Of a stretch of 25,451 bases of DNA, positions 6,403 through 15,326 are shown piece by piece. This DNA comes from Fimbriimonadaceae bacterium (GTDB lineage: Bacteria; Armatimonadota; Fimbriimonadia; Fimbriimonadales; Fimbriimonadaceae). The position numbers and the translations under genes are program-made. Position 1 is the first letter of the stretch; the number at the start of each line of letters is the position of its first letter. A model generated the notes under the pieces. It did no database searches. It saw only the letters and a list, made by a program, of their open reading frames with translations, and was not told the DNA's origin. The DNA lies in assembly GCA_025451715.1 (NCBI GenBank), contig JANWJY010000011.1, forward strand, positions 1-25,451, written 5' to 3'.

Positions 6403-7429
6403 CTTGCGCTCCGACACGATCACCAAGCCGACGACCGAGATGTACGCGGCAATCGCGAGTGCGGAGCTCGGAGACGACGTGCTCGGCGACGAGCCCACCG
6501 TGCAAAAGCTAGAGGAGCTCTCTGCCTCGATGACTGGGAAGGAGTCGGCCGTGTTCGTACCGAGCGGAACGATGGGCAACCAGATCGCCCTGGCGACGCA
6601 CACGAGGCCGGGCGACAGTGTGCTCTTCGAAGACGAGGCGCACATGGTGTACTACGAGGCCGCAGCGCCAGCGGTGTTGTCCGGTGTGCTCGTACGGTCG
6701 ATGCCTTCTGATCGCGGGGTCGTCGATCCTTCCCAGATCGAAAAGCGGTTCATGCGTCGCGACGAGCACACTCCCGGAACGACGCTCGCTTGCTTTGAAA
6801 ACACGCACAACCGCGGCGGCGGGTCAGTCACTTCTGTCGCAAGCCACAAAGAGTACCGAAGCATCGCCGACAGGCTTGGTATCCTCATACACCTCGACGG
6901 AGCGCGAGTGTTCAATGCCTCGGTCGCTCTTGGTGTCGATGTAAAACAGATCACGTCCCTTGTCGACACGGTCAGCTTTTGTCTGAGCAAGGGACTGAGC
7001 TCACCGGTCGGATCAGTGCTGTGCGGCCCGGCTGACTTTATTTCAGAGGCACGGTTCTGGCGGAAGCGCCTTGGCGGAGGAATGCGGCAGGCCGGGATAC
7101 TCGCGGCTTGCGGGATCGTGTCGCTCACGAAGATGGTCGATCGGCTCGCAGACGACCACGCGCGAGCAAAGCGGTTAGAGACTGCGTTCGCGGAAATGTC
7201 CGGGCTCGACCCGGTGCCGGCACAGACGAACATTGTGATCGTGCAGACCGACGCGTCCGCTGTCGAGTGGCAGGAGAGACTGGAAGCGAAGGGCGTGCGG
7301 TGCTATTCGATCGCTCCGCATCGCGTTCGGTTTGTTACGCACAAAGACGTTGGAGACAAAGAGATCCGTCACACGATCGATTCGGTCGCGGTGCTATCGG
7401 GCGAGTTGGCCAATTCCCGCACCAAGTAG
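6392..7429 (+). CDS. ltaE: Low-specificity L-threonine aldolase
   Basis: A PLP enzyme cleaving L-threonine or L-allo-threonine to glycine and acetaldehyde. The 345-aa protein opens with the family signature DLRSDTITKPTTEM, has GDDVLGDEPTV, VPSGTMGNQIA, ENTHNRGGGSV, HLDGARVFNA and SFCLSKGLSSPVGSVLCG; Lys200 is the expected Schiff-base lysine. Length is typical (about 340 aa). GAAGGGGG seven bases before the ATG is a strong Shine-Dalgarno located inside the upstream hydrolase gene, in keeping with an operon. Its last 36 bases overlap the 3' end of the opposite-strand RNase H-like gene. Identification is secure at family level; the preferred stereoisomer is not predictable. Confidence 0.93.
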   Translation: MVADLRSDTITKPTTEMYAAIASAELGDDVLGDEPTVQKLEELSASMTGKESAVFVPSGTMGNQIALATHTRPGDSVLFEDEAHMVYYEAAAPAVLSGVLVRSMPSDRGVVDPSQIEKRFMRRDEHTPGTTLACFENTHNRGGGSVTSVASHKEYRSIADRLGILIHLDGARVFNASVALGVDVKQITSLVDTVSFCLSKGLSSPVGSVLCGPADFISEARFWRKRLGGGMRQAGILAACGIVSLTKMVDRLADDHARAKRLETAFAEMSGLDPVPAQTNIVIVQTDASAVEWQERLEAKGVRCYSIAPHRVRFVTHKDVGDKEIRHTIDSVAVLSGELANSRTK

Positions 7430-8164
7430 CGCCGCGTTGCGCAGACGCGCGTAGGCAATTTCGGCGAGCTGTTCGAGGTTAACCACGTCTTCGCGGTTGT
7501 ATTCGATCAAAGTCTCGAGCGACTTGTCTCGACCTTCTTGGTACTCGCGCCACAGGCGCACCGCGTCCCATCCGGAGAGCCCATCGGTCTCTTCACCGCG
7601 AGCGATCCCAAGCTGCTTCTCAATCCTCTTCAGTCCGCCGCGGTAACCAACGCGCTTGAGAGCGTGGCACAGGTCGAGGTGCAGGTGGTCAAACCTAACG
7701 CGCGGAAACGCGCGGCGCAGCATCGGTATGTCGAACCCGGAGCCGAAGAAGGTGACGATCATCCCGTACTTTGCTATCACGTCCGGAAACGCGTCGAGGT
7801 CCACGCCCTTGACGAGGCAAGTGAAGTCTGCACCGTCGTAGAGCCCGACCATCGTGACCGAGTCGCCTGACTGGCCCCCGTCCGTCTCGATGTCGAGGTA
7901 GACGGCACGAGTACGGAAGTCGGGCCATGCGCGCCAGGCTTCGCGCGACCCAAGAGCTTGGGCAAAGAACCGCGCGTCGTTCTTCTTGAGGTTATCGGCG
8001 CAAGTGCGAAGGAAGCCGCTAAAGTAGTTAGGGTCGACGCCGCCGATCGAGTAGGCCGCGGGGTTTCGAAGATAGGTGTGCCACGTCAGGCACCCTTGCC
8101 GCCAGAGCGACTGTTCTGTGTGTTCTCCAACACCGGGTATGTGGCAGAACGTGCTCTCGAGCAA
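7394..8164 (-). CDS. RNase H-like/DEDD-type exonuclease domain protein (YprB-like)
   Basis: The predicted nuclease (256 aa) has the three exonuclease motifs: LDIET with Asp91 and Glu93, SGFDIP with Asp145, and YNREDVVNL with Tyr222 and Asp226, pointing to the DEDDy subgroup of 3'-5' exonuclease folds. The N-terminal block TFCHIPGVGEHTEQSLW is typical of the family often annotated as ribonuclease H-like (YprB). The longest frame begins at ATG 8221 inside the upstream gene, but the family start (ML.sTF.HipG.G) coincides with TTG 8164, just after that gene's stop codon, so I use TTG. Convergent with ltaE and overlapping it by 36 bases. Whether it acts on DNA or RNA is unknown. Confidence 0.8.
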   Translation of the reverse strand: MLESTFCHIPGVGEHTEQSLWRQGCLTWHTYLRNPAAYSIGGVDPNYFSGFLRTCADNLKKNDARFFAQALGSREAWRAWPDFRTRAVYLDIETDGGQSGDSVTMVGLYDGADFTCLVKGVDLDAFPDVIAKYGMIVTFFGSGFDIPMLRRAFPRVRFDHLHLDLCHALKRVGYRGGLKRIEKQLGIARGEETDGLSGWDAVRLWREYQEGRDKSLETLIEYNREDVVNLEQLAEIAYARLRNAALLGAGIGQLAR

Positions 8165-8168
8165 GCGG

Positions 8169-8741
8169 TCAGTTCCCGCCTTCGCCCTTCTTGGTGGGAA
8201 CGACACCTGGGGTGACGCCATACCGCATTTCAGGCAATGTGACCGTCGTCATGTGGGTGCTCCAGGTTCCCTTGCTCAACGGGTCGTCGAACCAGTATTC
8301 GCCAGTGTAGAGATCCTTGTTGAACTCGCCGATGAGGCTTGCGATGCCGCTGCCGAACCAGACCGCCGACATGTCGGAGCCGAACCACTGAAGCCCGCGC
8401 CACTGGCCGTCCACAACGAGGCGCCCAGTACCGTGATAGATTTGGCGGCCCATGTCGTCGAACTCCTTGGTCAGTCCAGGGCCGACCTCGACGGTCCCCT
8501 TGAGCCCATTGACTAGGATCGAGCCCGTAAATGTGATGTCCATGCGACCCTCGACGAACCCTACCGGGTTCTTGGGGCGAGTCTTGAAGCTGCCCAGCCC
8601 ACACCTAAGATGGAGGGTCGCGAAACCGGTCTTGGCGGCATGTTTCCCCATCTGCTCGACGGACGCCTTCTGGGCGAAGGCCGGGGTCAGCAGGGCTGTG
8701 GCCAGGCTTATCGTCAAGATGGCGGGTCGTAGGCTCTTCAA
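8169..8741 (-). CDS. Exported protein of unknown function
   Basis: I do not recognise this 190-aa protein. Starting at TTG 8741 it has a clear signal peptide (MKSLRPAILTISLATALLTPAFA, cut before QKASVEQ). The mature part is rich in Gly and aromatic residues with alternating hydrophobic strands (TGSILVNGLKGTVEVGPGLTK, WFGSDMSAVWFGSG), suggesting a beta-rich periplasmic or outer-envelope protein. TTG is preferred to ATG 8834 because the signal peptide begins there, GGAG lies eight bases upstream, and a promoter with a flanking palindrome sits at 8757-8793. The nuclease gene starts five bases after its stop, so they may be co-transcribed although the products seem unrelated. Confidence 0.75.
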   Translation of the reverse strand: MKSLRPAILTISLATALLTPAFAQKASVEQMGKHAAKTGFATLHLRCGLGSFKTRPKNPVGFVEGRMDITFTGSILVNGLKGTVEVGPGLTKEFDDMGRQIYHGTGRLVVDGQWRGLQWFGSDMSAVWFGSGIASLIGEFNKDLYTGEYWFDDPLSKGTWSTHMTTVTLPEMRYGVTPGVVPTKKGEGGN

Positions 8742-8756
8742 AACGGGTTCTCCGCA

Positions 8757-8793
8757 GACTAGGATTCTACCTAGTCGGCTCGTAGAGTCCCAA
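8757..8793 (-). promoter_or_regulatory. Sigma-70-type promoter with palindrome enclosing the -10 box
   Basis: On the minus strand TTGGGA (8793-8788), an 18-base spacer, then TAGAAT (8769-8764). The -10 box is exactly the loop of a perfect 7-bp inverted repeat, GACTAGG (8776-8770) TAGAAT CCTAGTC (8763-8757). GGAG and the TTG start of the exported-protein gene follow. The arrangement resembles a repressor operator placed over a -10 element. Confidence 0.6.
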
Positions 8794-8864
8794 CAAACCG
8801 CGTGCCAAATTGGTTCCTTCGCGGAACGTCCCAAAGCACTCAGGGCGTTTAGTCAAATAGGGGT

Positions 8865-8870
8865 TACAAT
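8865..8870 (+). promoter_or_regulatory. -10 box (TACAAT) of the ccmE-ccmF-panD-pyrE operon
   Basis: TACAAT within GGGTTACAAT, the same decamer as at 5614-5623. It is enclosed by a 5-bp inverted repeat, GGGTT (8861-8865) and AACCC (8872-8876). Nine bases follow to an in-frame TTG at 8880 and eighteen to ATG 8889. Confidence 0.5.
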
Positions 8871-8888
8871 GAACCCAGGTTGGACACT

Positions 8889-9263
8889 ATGAAAGCTGGC
8901 GCGATTGTTACGGTCGTCCTCACCGTCGTTGGCCTGTGCGCGGTCGTTTTCGCGTTTGTGAAGAACTCGAGCCCCTATGTCACCGTCGCCCAAGCGAAGG
9001 AGTCTGACCGCCCCAGCGTCCACCTCGCTGGAGACATCGACAAGTCGACTGTCTCGGTCGGGCGGGGAACCGTTTCGTTCGTGATCACGGACGAGCAGGG
9101 CGCGACAGCACATGTGGTCTTCGCAGGTCCCCCACCGGCCAACATGGGCGAGGCAACGAAAGTCGTTGCAATCGGAGCAATGAAGGGCGAAGTCTTCGAG
9201 GCGCACAAGCTCCTCCTCAAGTGCCCTTCGAAGTACGAGTCTGAGGACAGTCCGACTTCGTGA
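8889..9263 (+). CDS. ccmE: Cytochrome c-type biogenesis protein CcmE, CxxxY variant
   Basis: CcmE is the periplasmic haem chaperone that takes haem covalently and passes it to CcmF for attachment to apocytochrome c. The 124-aa protein has one N-terminal membrane segment (residues 4-23) and an OB-fold core (VHLAGDIDKSTVSV, FVITDEQGATAHVVFAGPPPANMGEATKVVAIGAM). The haem-binding motif, normally HxxxY, reads CPSKY here (Cys112, Tyr116); this CxxxY form is known from the variant System I found in archaea and some bacteria such as Desulfovibrio, which lacks CcmH. The start could also be TTG 8880, nine bases after the -10 box; ATG 8889 has only a weak AGG upstream. It overlaps ccmF by four bases (GTGA). 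Confidence 0.88.
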   Translation: MKAGAIVTVVLTVVGLCAVVFAFVKNSSPYVTVAQAKESDRPSVHLAGDIDKSTVSVGRGTVSFVITDEQGATAHVVFAGPPPANMGEATKVVAIGAMKGEVFEAHKLLLKCPSKYESEDSPTS

Positions 9264-11620
9264 ACGAGCTTCTCGCTCGCAAAGCCGAGCCGTGGTCTTA
9301 CGCGGTTGGTATAGCCGGAAGGTCGTTCGTTTTTCTTGCGATCGCGCTTTGCATCGTTGCCGCTGTATTGATGATCGCGCGCAAGGATGAGCGCGCGGGA
9401 AAACTGGCACAGCGCATCTTCACTTTTGGATCGCTCAGCTTTGTTAGCGCGTTCGTCTGCCTGCTCGTCCTGTTCGTGACGCACCAGTTCCAGTTCAAGT
9501 ACGTCTTCGAACACTCCGCCCTCGACCACGAGCTGCAATACCTTGTCGCAGCCGTGTGGTCCGGGCAAGAGGGGTCGTTCTTGCTGTGGGGGCTCATGGC
9601 TTCGGTAGTAGGGGTGCTTGCCGCGCGTGGTGCCGGCAAGTATCGCCGGTGGTTTACGGTCGTTTACGGTCTCTTCCTTGCTGGGCTTGCGGGAATCCTC
9701 GCGTACGAGTCACCATTTCAGCTCCTGCTAATCGAGAACATCCACGTCTATCCGCCCGATGGCCGTGGACTTGTGCCTTCGCTTCTCAATTATTGGATCG
9801 TCATCCATCCTCCGACGATCTTTCTCGGCTTCGGGACGCTGACCGTGCTCTTTGCTTATGCGTTCGCCGCAGTGTTGCATAGGGATCCCGTCGCTTGGAT
9901 CCCGCAGGTCCGTCCGTGGGCGGTGTTCGCTCTGGCCGTGCTCGGTGTCGGTCTTTCGATGGGCGGATTCTGGGCGTATGAGACTCTCGGTTGGGGCGGG
10001 TTCTGGATGTGGGATCCGGTCGAAAACACGAGCTTCGTGCCGTGGTGCGCGGTCGTGGCGTTCGTGCACGGAATGTTCGTGCAGCAGGCTCGCAAGAAGT
10101 GGTACTTGGCGAACGTGGTCTTTGGAGCGTTGCCGTTCATCCTGTTCTGTTACGGCACGCTGCTGACGCGGTCGGGCTGGCTCGGAGATCTGAGCGTTCA
10201 TGGATTCGCAAGGATGGATGCGAAAGCCCTCATCCTCCTCATCTCGCTGAGCGCCGTGAGTGCGCTCGCGTTCTTTGCGTTTCTTGTCAAGAACTGGAAT
10301 GAGATGAAGTCCAAAGAGCCTGATCTGGCCGTGTCTAAGTCCGCACTCTTGAGTCGAGAGGTGTTCTACGGAATTGGCGCGTGGCTGCTGTACGCGTTCG
10401 CGTTCGTCACAGCGCTTGGCATGAGCTATCCGCTGATCCTGCGGATCATTGGCGACAAGCCGGAGATCATCGAGGAAGGGCTCTACCACAGCGTGCTTGC
10501 GTGGCTGTTCCCGCCGCTCATGATCGCGATGGCGGTCGCGCCGTTCTTGACCTGGAGGGGGCTCAGCTTCCGCGAACTCTTTTCGCGAATCACCAACTCG
10601 CTCGCGATCTCGATCGGAGTCATCGGATTCATCTTGTTGTGGATGAAGTCGCCCGGCTTCCACGCACCTGGACCGGACGATACGATCAACCTCGGGCCGT
10701 TCGGCAAGTCACACGCGGTAGTGACTTGGATATTGTTCCTCACGTGGCTTTGCCTGTTCGTCGCTGTAGCCTCGTTCTGGCGGATGATGGAGTCTCTCAA
10801 GAGGTCGCGGCAGACCGTCGGCGCGATGATGGCGCACTTCGGGATCGCCATTGCGGTGCTTGGGCTCGTGTTCTCGCGCGGCTTTGAGAAGAAAGCGGAG
10901 GTGATCGTCCACCCGAGCGAGGGCCCGACCGCCTTCGGCTACGCGCTCGAGACCCTCGAGCAGACGAGCCAGTTCAGCGACAGGAACAACAAGATCCCGA
11001 TCAGGGCCGTTTCTGCGACGGACGAGATCGTTGCGACCCCCAGCCTGTACTACTTCCCCGGAAACGACGGCGAGCCGACGCCGATGGCGTGGCCGTCGAT
11101 CGTCATGCGACCCCTGTACGACTACTACTTCGCGATCTCTGAACCGATTTTCGACGTCACCGAATGGACGCCGTTCGTGCTCTCAGAAGACCCGATCAAG
11201 CAACCGGACCTGAAGGCGCACACAGACGTCGTGCTGATGTACACGGGATACAAGGTCGAAGGTTCGGTGGCAGAGGACGGCGAGTCAATGCTCACGGCGA
11301 ACATGGTCGCGGTCATGGACGAGCAGACTTACGAGCTTGGGCCAAGCCTACGTGTCAAAGTTGGAGCCCAGCCGGAGTCGATTCCCGCTCGGATCGGCGA
11401 CAGGTACTGGCTGTCGCTGGGAACGATGGACCCCAAGACCCACGCGATCACGGTGAAGCTGGACTACGTCCAACCGGCCTATCCGGTCGTCGTGTACTTC
11501 AAACCTTTGACCATGCTCGTGTGGCTGGGGATCGGTATTATGGCCCTTGGCGGGTTTCTTGCGGCGGCAGGAAGACGTAAGGAAAGACTGGCAACAAGCC
11601 ACAACGAAGATGCTCCTTAA
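9260..11620 (+). CDS. ccmF: Haem lyase CcmF, cytochrome c biogenesis
   Basis: CcmF is the inner-membrane synthetase that receives haem from CcmE and ligates it to CxxCH motifs of apocytochromes c. The 786-aa protein has many membrane helices from the N-terminus to about residue 545, a periplasmic domain of about 200 residues, and a final helix near 748-770. The WWD haem-handling motif is WGGFWMWDPVENTSFVPW (residues 245-262), slightly divergent from the more common WGGWWFWDPVENASF. Flanking and membrane histidines align well with the haem ligands of the E. coli protein: His183 (IHPP), His270, His314 (LSVHGF) and His526 (MAHFG). GTG 9260 overlaps the ccmE stop. No other ccm gene (A, B, C, D, G, H) is in the window, so those must be elsewhere or absent. 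Confidence 0.94.
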   Translation: MNELLARKAEPWSYAVGIAGRSFVFLAIALCIVAAVLMIARKDERAGKLAQRIFTFGSLSFVSAFVCLLVLFVTHQFQFKYVFEHSALDHELQYLVAAVWSGQEGSFLLWGLMASVVGVLAARGAGKYRRWFTVVYGLFLAGLAGILAYESPFQLLLIENIHVYPPDGRGLVPSLLNYWIVIHPPTIFLGFGTLTVLFAYAFAAVLHRDPVAWIPQVRPWAVFALAVLGVGLSMGGFWAYETLGWGGFWMWDPVENTSFVPWCAVVAFVHGMFVQQARKKWYLANVVFGALPFILFCYGTLLTRSGWLGDLSVHGFARMDAKALILLISLSAVSALAFFAFLVKNWNEMKSKEPDLAVSKSALLSREVFYGIGAWLLYAFAFVTALGMSYPLILRIIGDKPEIIEEGLYHSVLAWLFPPLMIAMAVAPFLTWRGLSFRELFSRITNSLAISIGVIGFILLWMKSPGFHAPGPDDTINLGPFGKSHAVVTWILFLTWLCLFVAVASFWRMMESLKRSRQTVGAMMAHFGIAIAVLGLVFSRGFEKKAEVIVHPSEGPTAFGYALETLEQTSQFSDRNNKIPIRAVSATDEIVATPSLYYFPGNDGEPTPMAWPSIVMRPLYDYYFAISEPIFDVTEWTPFVLSEDPIKQPDLKAHTDVVLMYTGYKVEGSVAEDGESMLTANMVAVMDEQTYELGPSLRVKVGAQPESIPARIGDRYWLSLGTMDPKTHAITVKLDYVQPAYPVVVYFKPLTMLVWLGIGIMALGGFLAAAGRRKERLATSHNEDAP

Positions 11621-11972
11621 GCAGCTACTCAAATCCAAGATCCACCAGGCTCGCGTCACCTATGCGAACCCGGAGTACGTCGGCAGCATCGAGGTCGACG
11701 GCGATCTGTTGCGCCGCGTCGGGATAGAAGACGGCGAGCTCGTGCACGTGTGGGCAGTCGACCACACGTCGCGCATCCAGACTTACGCGTTCTCCGGCCC
11801 GTCCGGCGTCATTGGGTTGAACGGCGGGGCTGCGCACTTCTTCAAGCCGGGCGACCGCGTCGTGATCGCCGCGTTTGCTTTGACCGACGAGAAGATCGAC
11901 CCCAAAATGGTGATACTGGACGAGGAGAACCGCGTTGTCAGAGAACTCGAACCGTTCACAGTCCTCGGTTGA
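11610..11972 (+). CDS. panD: Aspartate 1-decarboxylase PanD
   Basis: PanD makes beta-alanine from L-aspartate for pantothenate and CoA synthesis. It is made as a 120-aa pro-enzyme that self-cleaves between Gly25 and Ser26 in YVGSI, turning Ser26 into the pyruvoyl cofactor. Other family blocks are MLLKQLLKSKIHQARVT, HVWAVDHTSRIQTYAF, GVIGLNGGAAHFFKPGDRVVI. I use ATG 11610, matching the family N-terminus; the frame is open to 11547, which is shadow inside ccmF. It overlaps ccmF by 11 bases and pyrE by 38. A PanD inside a cytochrome c and pyrimidine operon looks like compaction rather than a pathway link. Confidence 0.94.
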   Translation: MLLKQLLKSKIHQARVTYANPEYVGSIEVDGDLLRRVGIEDGELVHVWAVDHTSRIQTYAFSGPSGVIGLNGGAAHFFKPGDRVVIAAFALTDEKIDPKMVILDEENRVVRELEPFTVLG

Positions 11973-12531
11973 TCTCGGGCGGCTGCTCGAAGAGAGCGGC
12001 GCCGTCCTGCACGGGCATTTTTTGTTGACCTCTGGGCGGCACTCAGACGTTTACTTCGAGAAGTTTCGCGTGCTGACGCAGCCTCGCGTGCTGTCGGCGC
12101 TCTGTGGGGAGATCGCCGCGCACTTCGCGCCTTCTGGGATGCAGTTTGTCGCGGGCCCAACGACGGGCGGGATCATCATCGCGTTCGAAGTCGCGCGACA
12201 GATGGGCGTAGACGCCGTGTATGTCGAGGACGAGGCGAACGCAAAGGTACTGCGACGCGGACAAGTGATCCCTGCGGGTGCGCGCGTGCTTGTTGTAGAC
12301 GACGTGTTGACGACCGGGCTCTCGGTGCGCGAGACGATCGGTGCAGTCGTCGCAAGTGGAGGCATAGTCGCCGGCGTCGGAGTGCTGATCGATCGTGCGG
12401 CTGAGACCATGAACTTTGGTAGCGAGCTATTCGCGTCCTACAAGGTCGACGCTGAATCGTGGGCTGCTGACGAGGTCCCTGAATGGCTCGCTGCGATACC
12501 AGTCGAGAAGCCCGGCACGCGCAAATCCTAG
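11935..12531 (+). CDS. pyrE: Orotate phosphoribosyltransferase
   Basis: PyrE joins orotate to PRPP to give orotidine 5'-monophosphate in pyrimidine synthesis. The 198-aa protein shows GHFLLTSGRHSDVYFEKF near residue 27, AGPTTGGIIIAFEVA, and the PRPP-binding loop VLVVDDVLTTGLSVRETI. The frame begins at TTG 11935 inside panD; GGAG seven bases upstream supports this start, and no better in-frame start precedes the conserved region. It is the last gene of ccmE-ccmF-panD-pyrE and its stop overlaps that of the opposite-strand lipid kinase by three bases (12529-12531 and 12528-12530 share two bases). Confidence 0.92.
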   Translation: MSENSNRSQSSVDLGRLLEESGAVLHGHFLLTSGRHSDVYFEKFRVLTQPRVLSALCGEIAAHFAPSGMQFVAGPTTGGIIIAFEVARQMGVDAVYVEDEANAKVLRRGQVIPAGARVLVVDDVLTTGLSVRETIGAVVASGGIVAGVGVLIDRAAETMNFGSELFASYKVDAESWAADEVPEWLAAIPVEKPGTRKS

Positions 12532-13415
12532 GGCACGACGATCTTCAGCGCCTTCTCGCGAACTGTCACTAAGATCGGTAGCATCCCCCTCACGTCGCCG
12601 TCGATGTGGAACGGCGTGGGCGAGTCTGCGACTAGGCGGACCTTGCGGCAACGGGCCGTCGCGACTTTCTTGTGCGACGTGTGGGTTCCTGTGTAAACCC
12701 GCGAGAGAATTCCTGGAAGTTCGAGCGTGCTAATCCCACTTCCCCAGACGACATCGAGGAGCCCATCGTCGATCACGGCGTCCGGTAGCACCTTCATCCC
12801 GCTGCCGTAGTACTTTGCGATACCAACGGCGACAAGCAGCACGTCTGGAATCGAGATGTCTGACCGCTCATCGAGCTTAACAGAGACTTTGGAGCGTTGA
12901 TAGCCCGCGAAAGCCCCGAGGACCGATGCCACGTACCTTGGAGTGGGACCAAGTCTGGCCATCACTCCTCTCGCTTCTGAGATCCGTCTCGCGACTTCAG
13001 CGTCAAAGCCAGCACCGAGCACATTGAGGCAGAATCCGTGGCCGTCGACCTCGGCGAGGTCCGTCGTTACGACTTGTCCTCCGACCGCTATCGCCCACGC
13101 TTCATCGACCGCGCGCGGAATCCCGACCGTTCGAACCCAGTCGTTCCCCGTCCCCGCAGGCACTACGGCAAGCGCAGTCGACGTAAACGCGAGGCCGTTT
13201 GCAACTTCGTTGATCGTCCCATCGCCGCCGACGGCGATTACGCGTTCATATCCCTTGTCCGCCAATGATCGCGCTATCTCCGTCGCGTGGCGGGGCCGTT
13301 CTGTGAGAAACACCTCTGCGCCGTCGCGCGCAGCGAGCGCGACAACCGAGTCCAGAGCTGCTCTCGCCTGACCGCTGTGACTTGCAGGGTTTACGATTAC
13401 GGCAAAGCGGACCAT
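12528..13415 (-). CDS. Diacylglycerol kinase family lipid kinase
   Basis: A soluble lipid kinase of the DagK_cat/YegS-BmrU type (295 aa) that phosphorylates diacylglycerol or a related lipid. Visible are VNPASHSGQA near the N-terminus, the nucleotide-binding GGDGTINEVANG (residues 63-74), VPAGTGNDWVRTVGIP, and the C-terminal IDDGLLDVVW plus HIDGDVRG. Length is normal. It starts 13 bases after the small membrane protein's stop, so these two may form an operon; no Shine-Dalgarno precedes its ATG, leaving coupling as the likely mode. The true substrate (diacylglycerol, sphingoid base, undecaprenol-like lipid) is not predictable. Confidence 0.88.
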   Translation of the reverse strand: MVRFAVIVNPASHSGQARAALDSVVALAARDGAEVFLTERPRHATEIARSLADKGYERVIAVGGDGTINEVANGLAFTSTALAVVPAGTGNDWVRTVGIPRAVDEAWAIAVGGQVVTTDLAEVDGHGFCLNVLGAGFDAEVARRISEARGVMARLGPTPRYVASVLGAFAGYQRSKVSVKLDERSDISIPDVLLVAVGIAKYYGSGMKVLPDAVIDDGLLDVVWGSGISTLELPGILSRVYTGTHTSHKKVATARCRKVRLVADSPTPFHIDGDVRGMLPILVTVREKALKIVVP

Positions 13416-13428
13416 ATGAATGTTTGCG

Positions 13429-13665
13429 TCAGGATCGCAAGAGACCGCCGGCGACGCCCGCGCCGAACAATGAGACGATTACGACCAGCCACTTGTTGTC
13501 GTGGTCGAACTCGAACAGGGCAAAGTACAGGAAGTAGAGCCAGCAGATGAGTCCGACGATGCCCTTCCAAATCGCGTCCTTGAACATCTCGATGAAGATG
13601 ATCACTGTGCAGACAAGCGACCCTAGCGCAAACACGACTGCCAGAAGCAGCTTCAGGATTGGCAT
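13429..13665 (-). CDS. Small membrane protein with three predicted helices
   Basis: I do not recognise this 78-aa protein. It has three hydrophobic segments, about residues 3-26, 32-51 and 58-76, with FEFDHDNKW between the last two. AGGAG six bases before ATG 13665 makes translation convincing. It precedes a lipid kinase on the same strand, which hints at a membrane-lipid setting, but that is only context. Confidence 0.7.
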   Translation of the reverse strand: MPILKLLLAVVFALGSLVCTVIIFIEMFKDAIWKGIVGLICWLYFLYFALFEFDHDNKWLVVIVSLFGAGVAGGLLRS

Positions 13666-13702
13666 GGCTTACTCCTATCGCCGTGGCTGTCCGGCGGTCC
13701 AC

Positions 13703-13730
13703 TTGACATTACCCCCGCCGCGGGTAATCT
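13703..13730 (+). promoter_or_regulatory. Promoter of the 74-aa gene with a palindrome in the spacer
   Basis: A perfect -35 TTGACA (13703-13708), 16 bases, then TAATCT (13725-13730), a weak -10, and seven bases to ATG 13738. TTACCC (13709-13714) and GGGTAA (13722-13727) form a 6-bp inverted repeat filling the spacer, a position typical for an operator. Confidence 0.5.
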
Positions 13731-13737
13731 CGAATCG

Positions 13738-13958
13738 ATGCCTGAGAAGATCGTTGGTGACCGGTACTACGTGAGCTATGCGGAGTTGGGGAACCCCGTG
13801 CGGCGTGGGGACTACAAGATCCACGGCCTCGGGACAGTGATCCTCGACGACGCCGACATCCACTACGCAACCAGCAAGCCAAGCCCGGGCTTCTACGTAA
13901 GACGCGCCAGGACGCTGGGTCCTGACGCGTATGTCGTTGTGAGCCGTGTGCAGACCGC

Positions 13959-13962
<4 letters not shown>
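13738..13962 (+). CDS. Small protein of unknown function
   Basis: A 74-aa protein (MPEKIVGDRYYVSYAELGNP at the start) with no signal peptide or membrane helix and no domain I can name. Support comes from a promoter at 13703-13730 with a perfect TTGACA and the ATG seven bases after the -10, the same geometry as other probable leaderless genes here. It has no Shine-Dalgarno. Its stop overlaps the pilT stop on the other strand within the palindrome CGCTTAAGCG. Coding status is likely but not proved. Confidence 0.55.
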
Positions 13963-15311
<1,349 letters not shown>

Positions 15312-15326
15312 TAGCTTGTTCTCCTT

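Noticed and set aside
9728..10663. 311-aa minus-strand ORF antisense to ccmF
   Set aside because: Composition is Arg/His/Glu/Gln-rich without domain pattern, and the opposite strand has every CcmF motif; a GC-rich shadow frame.
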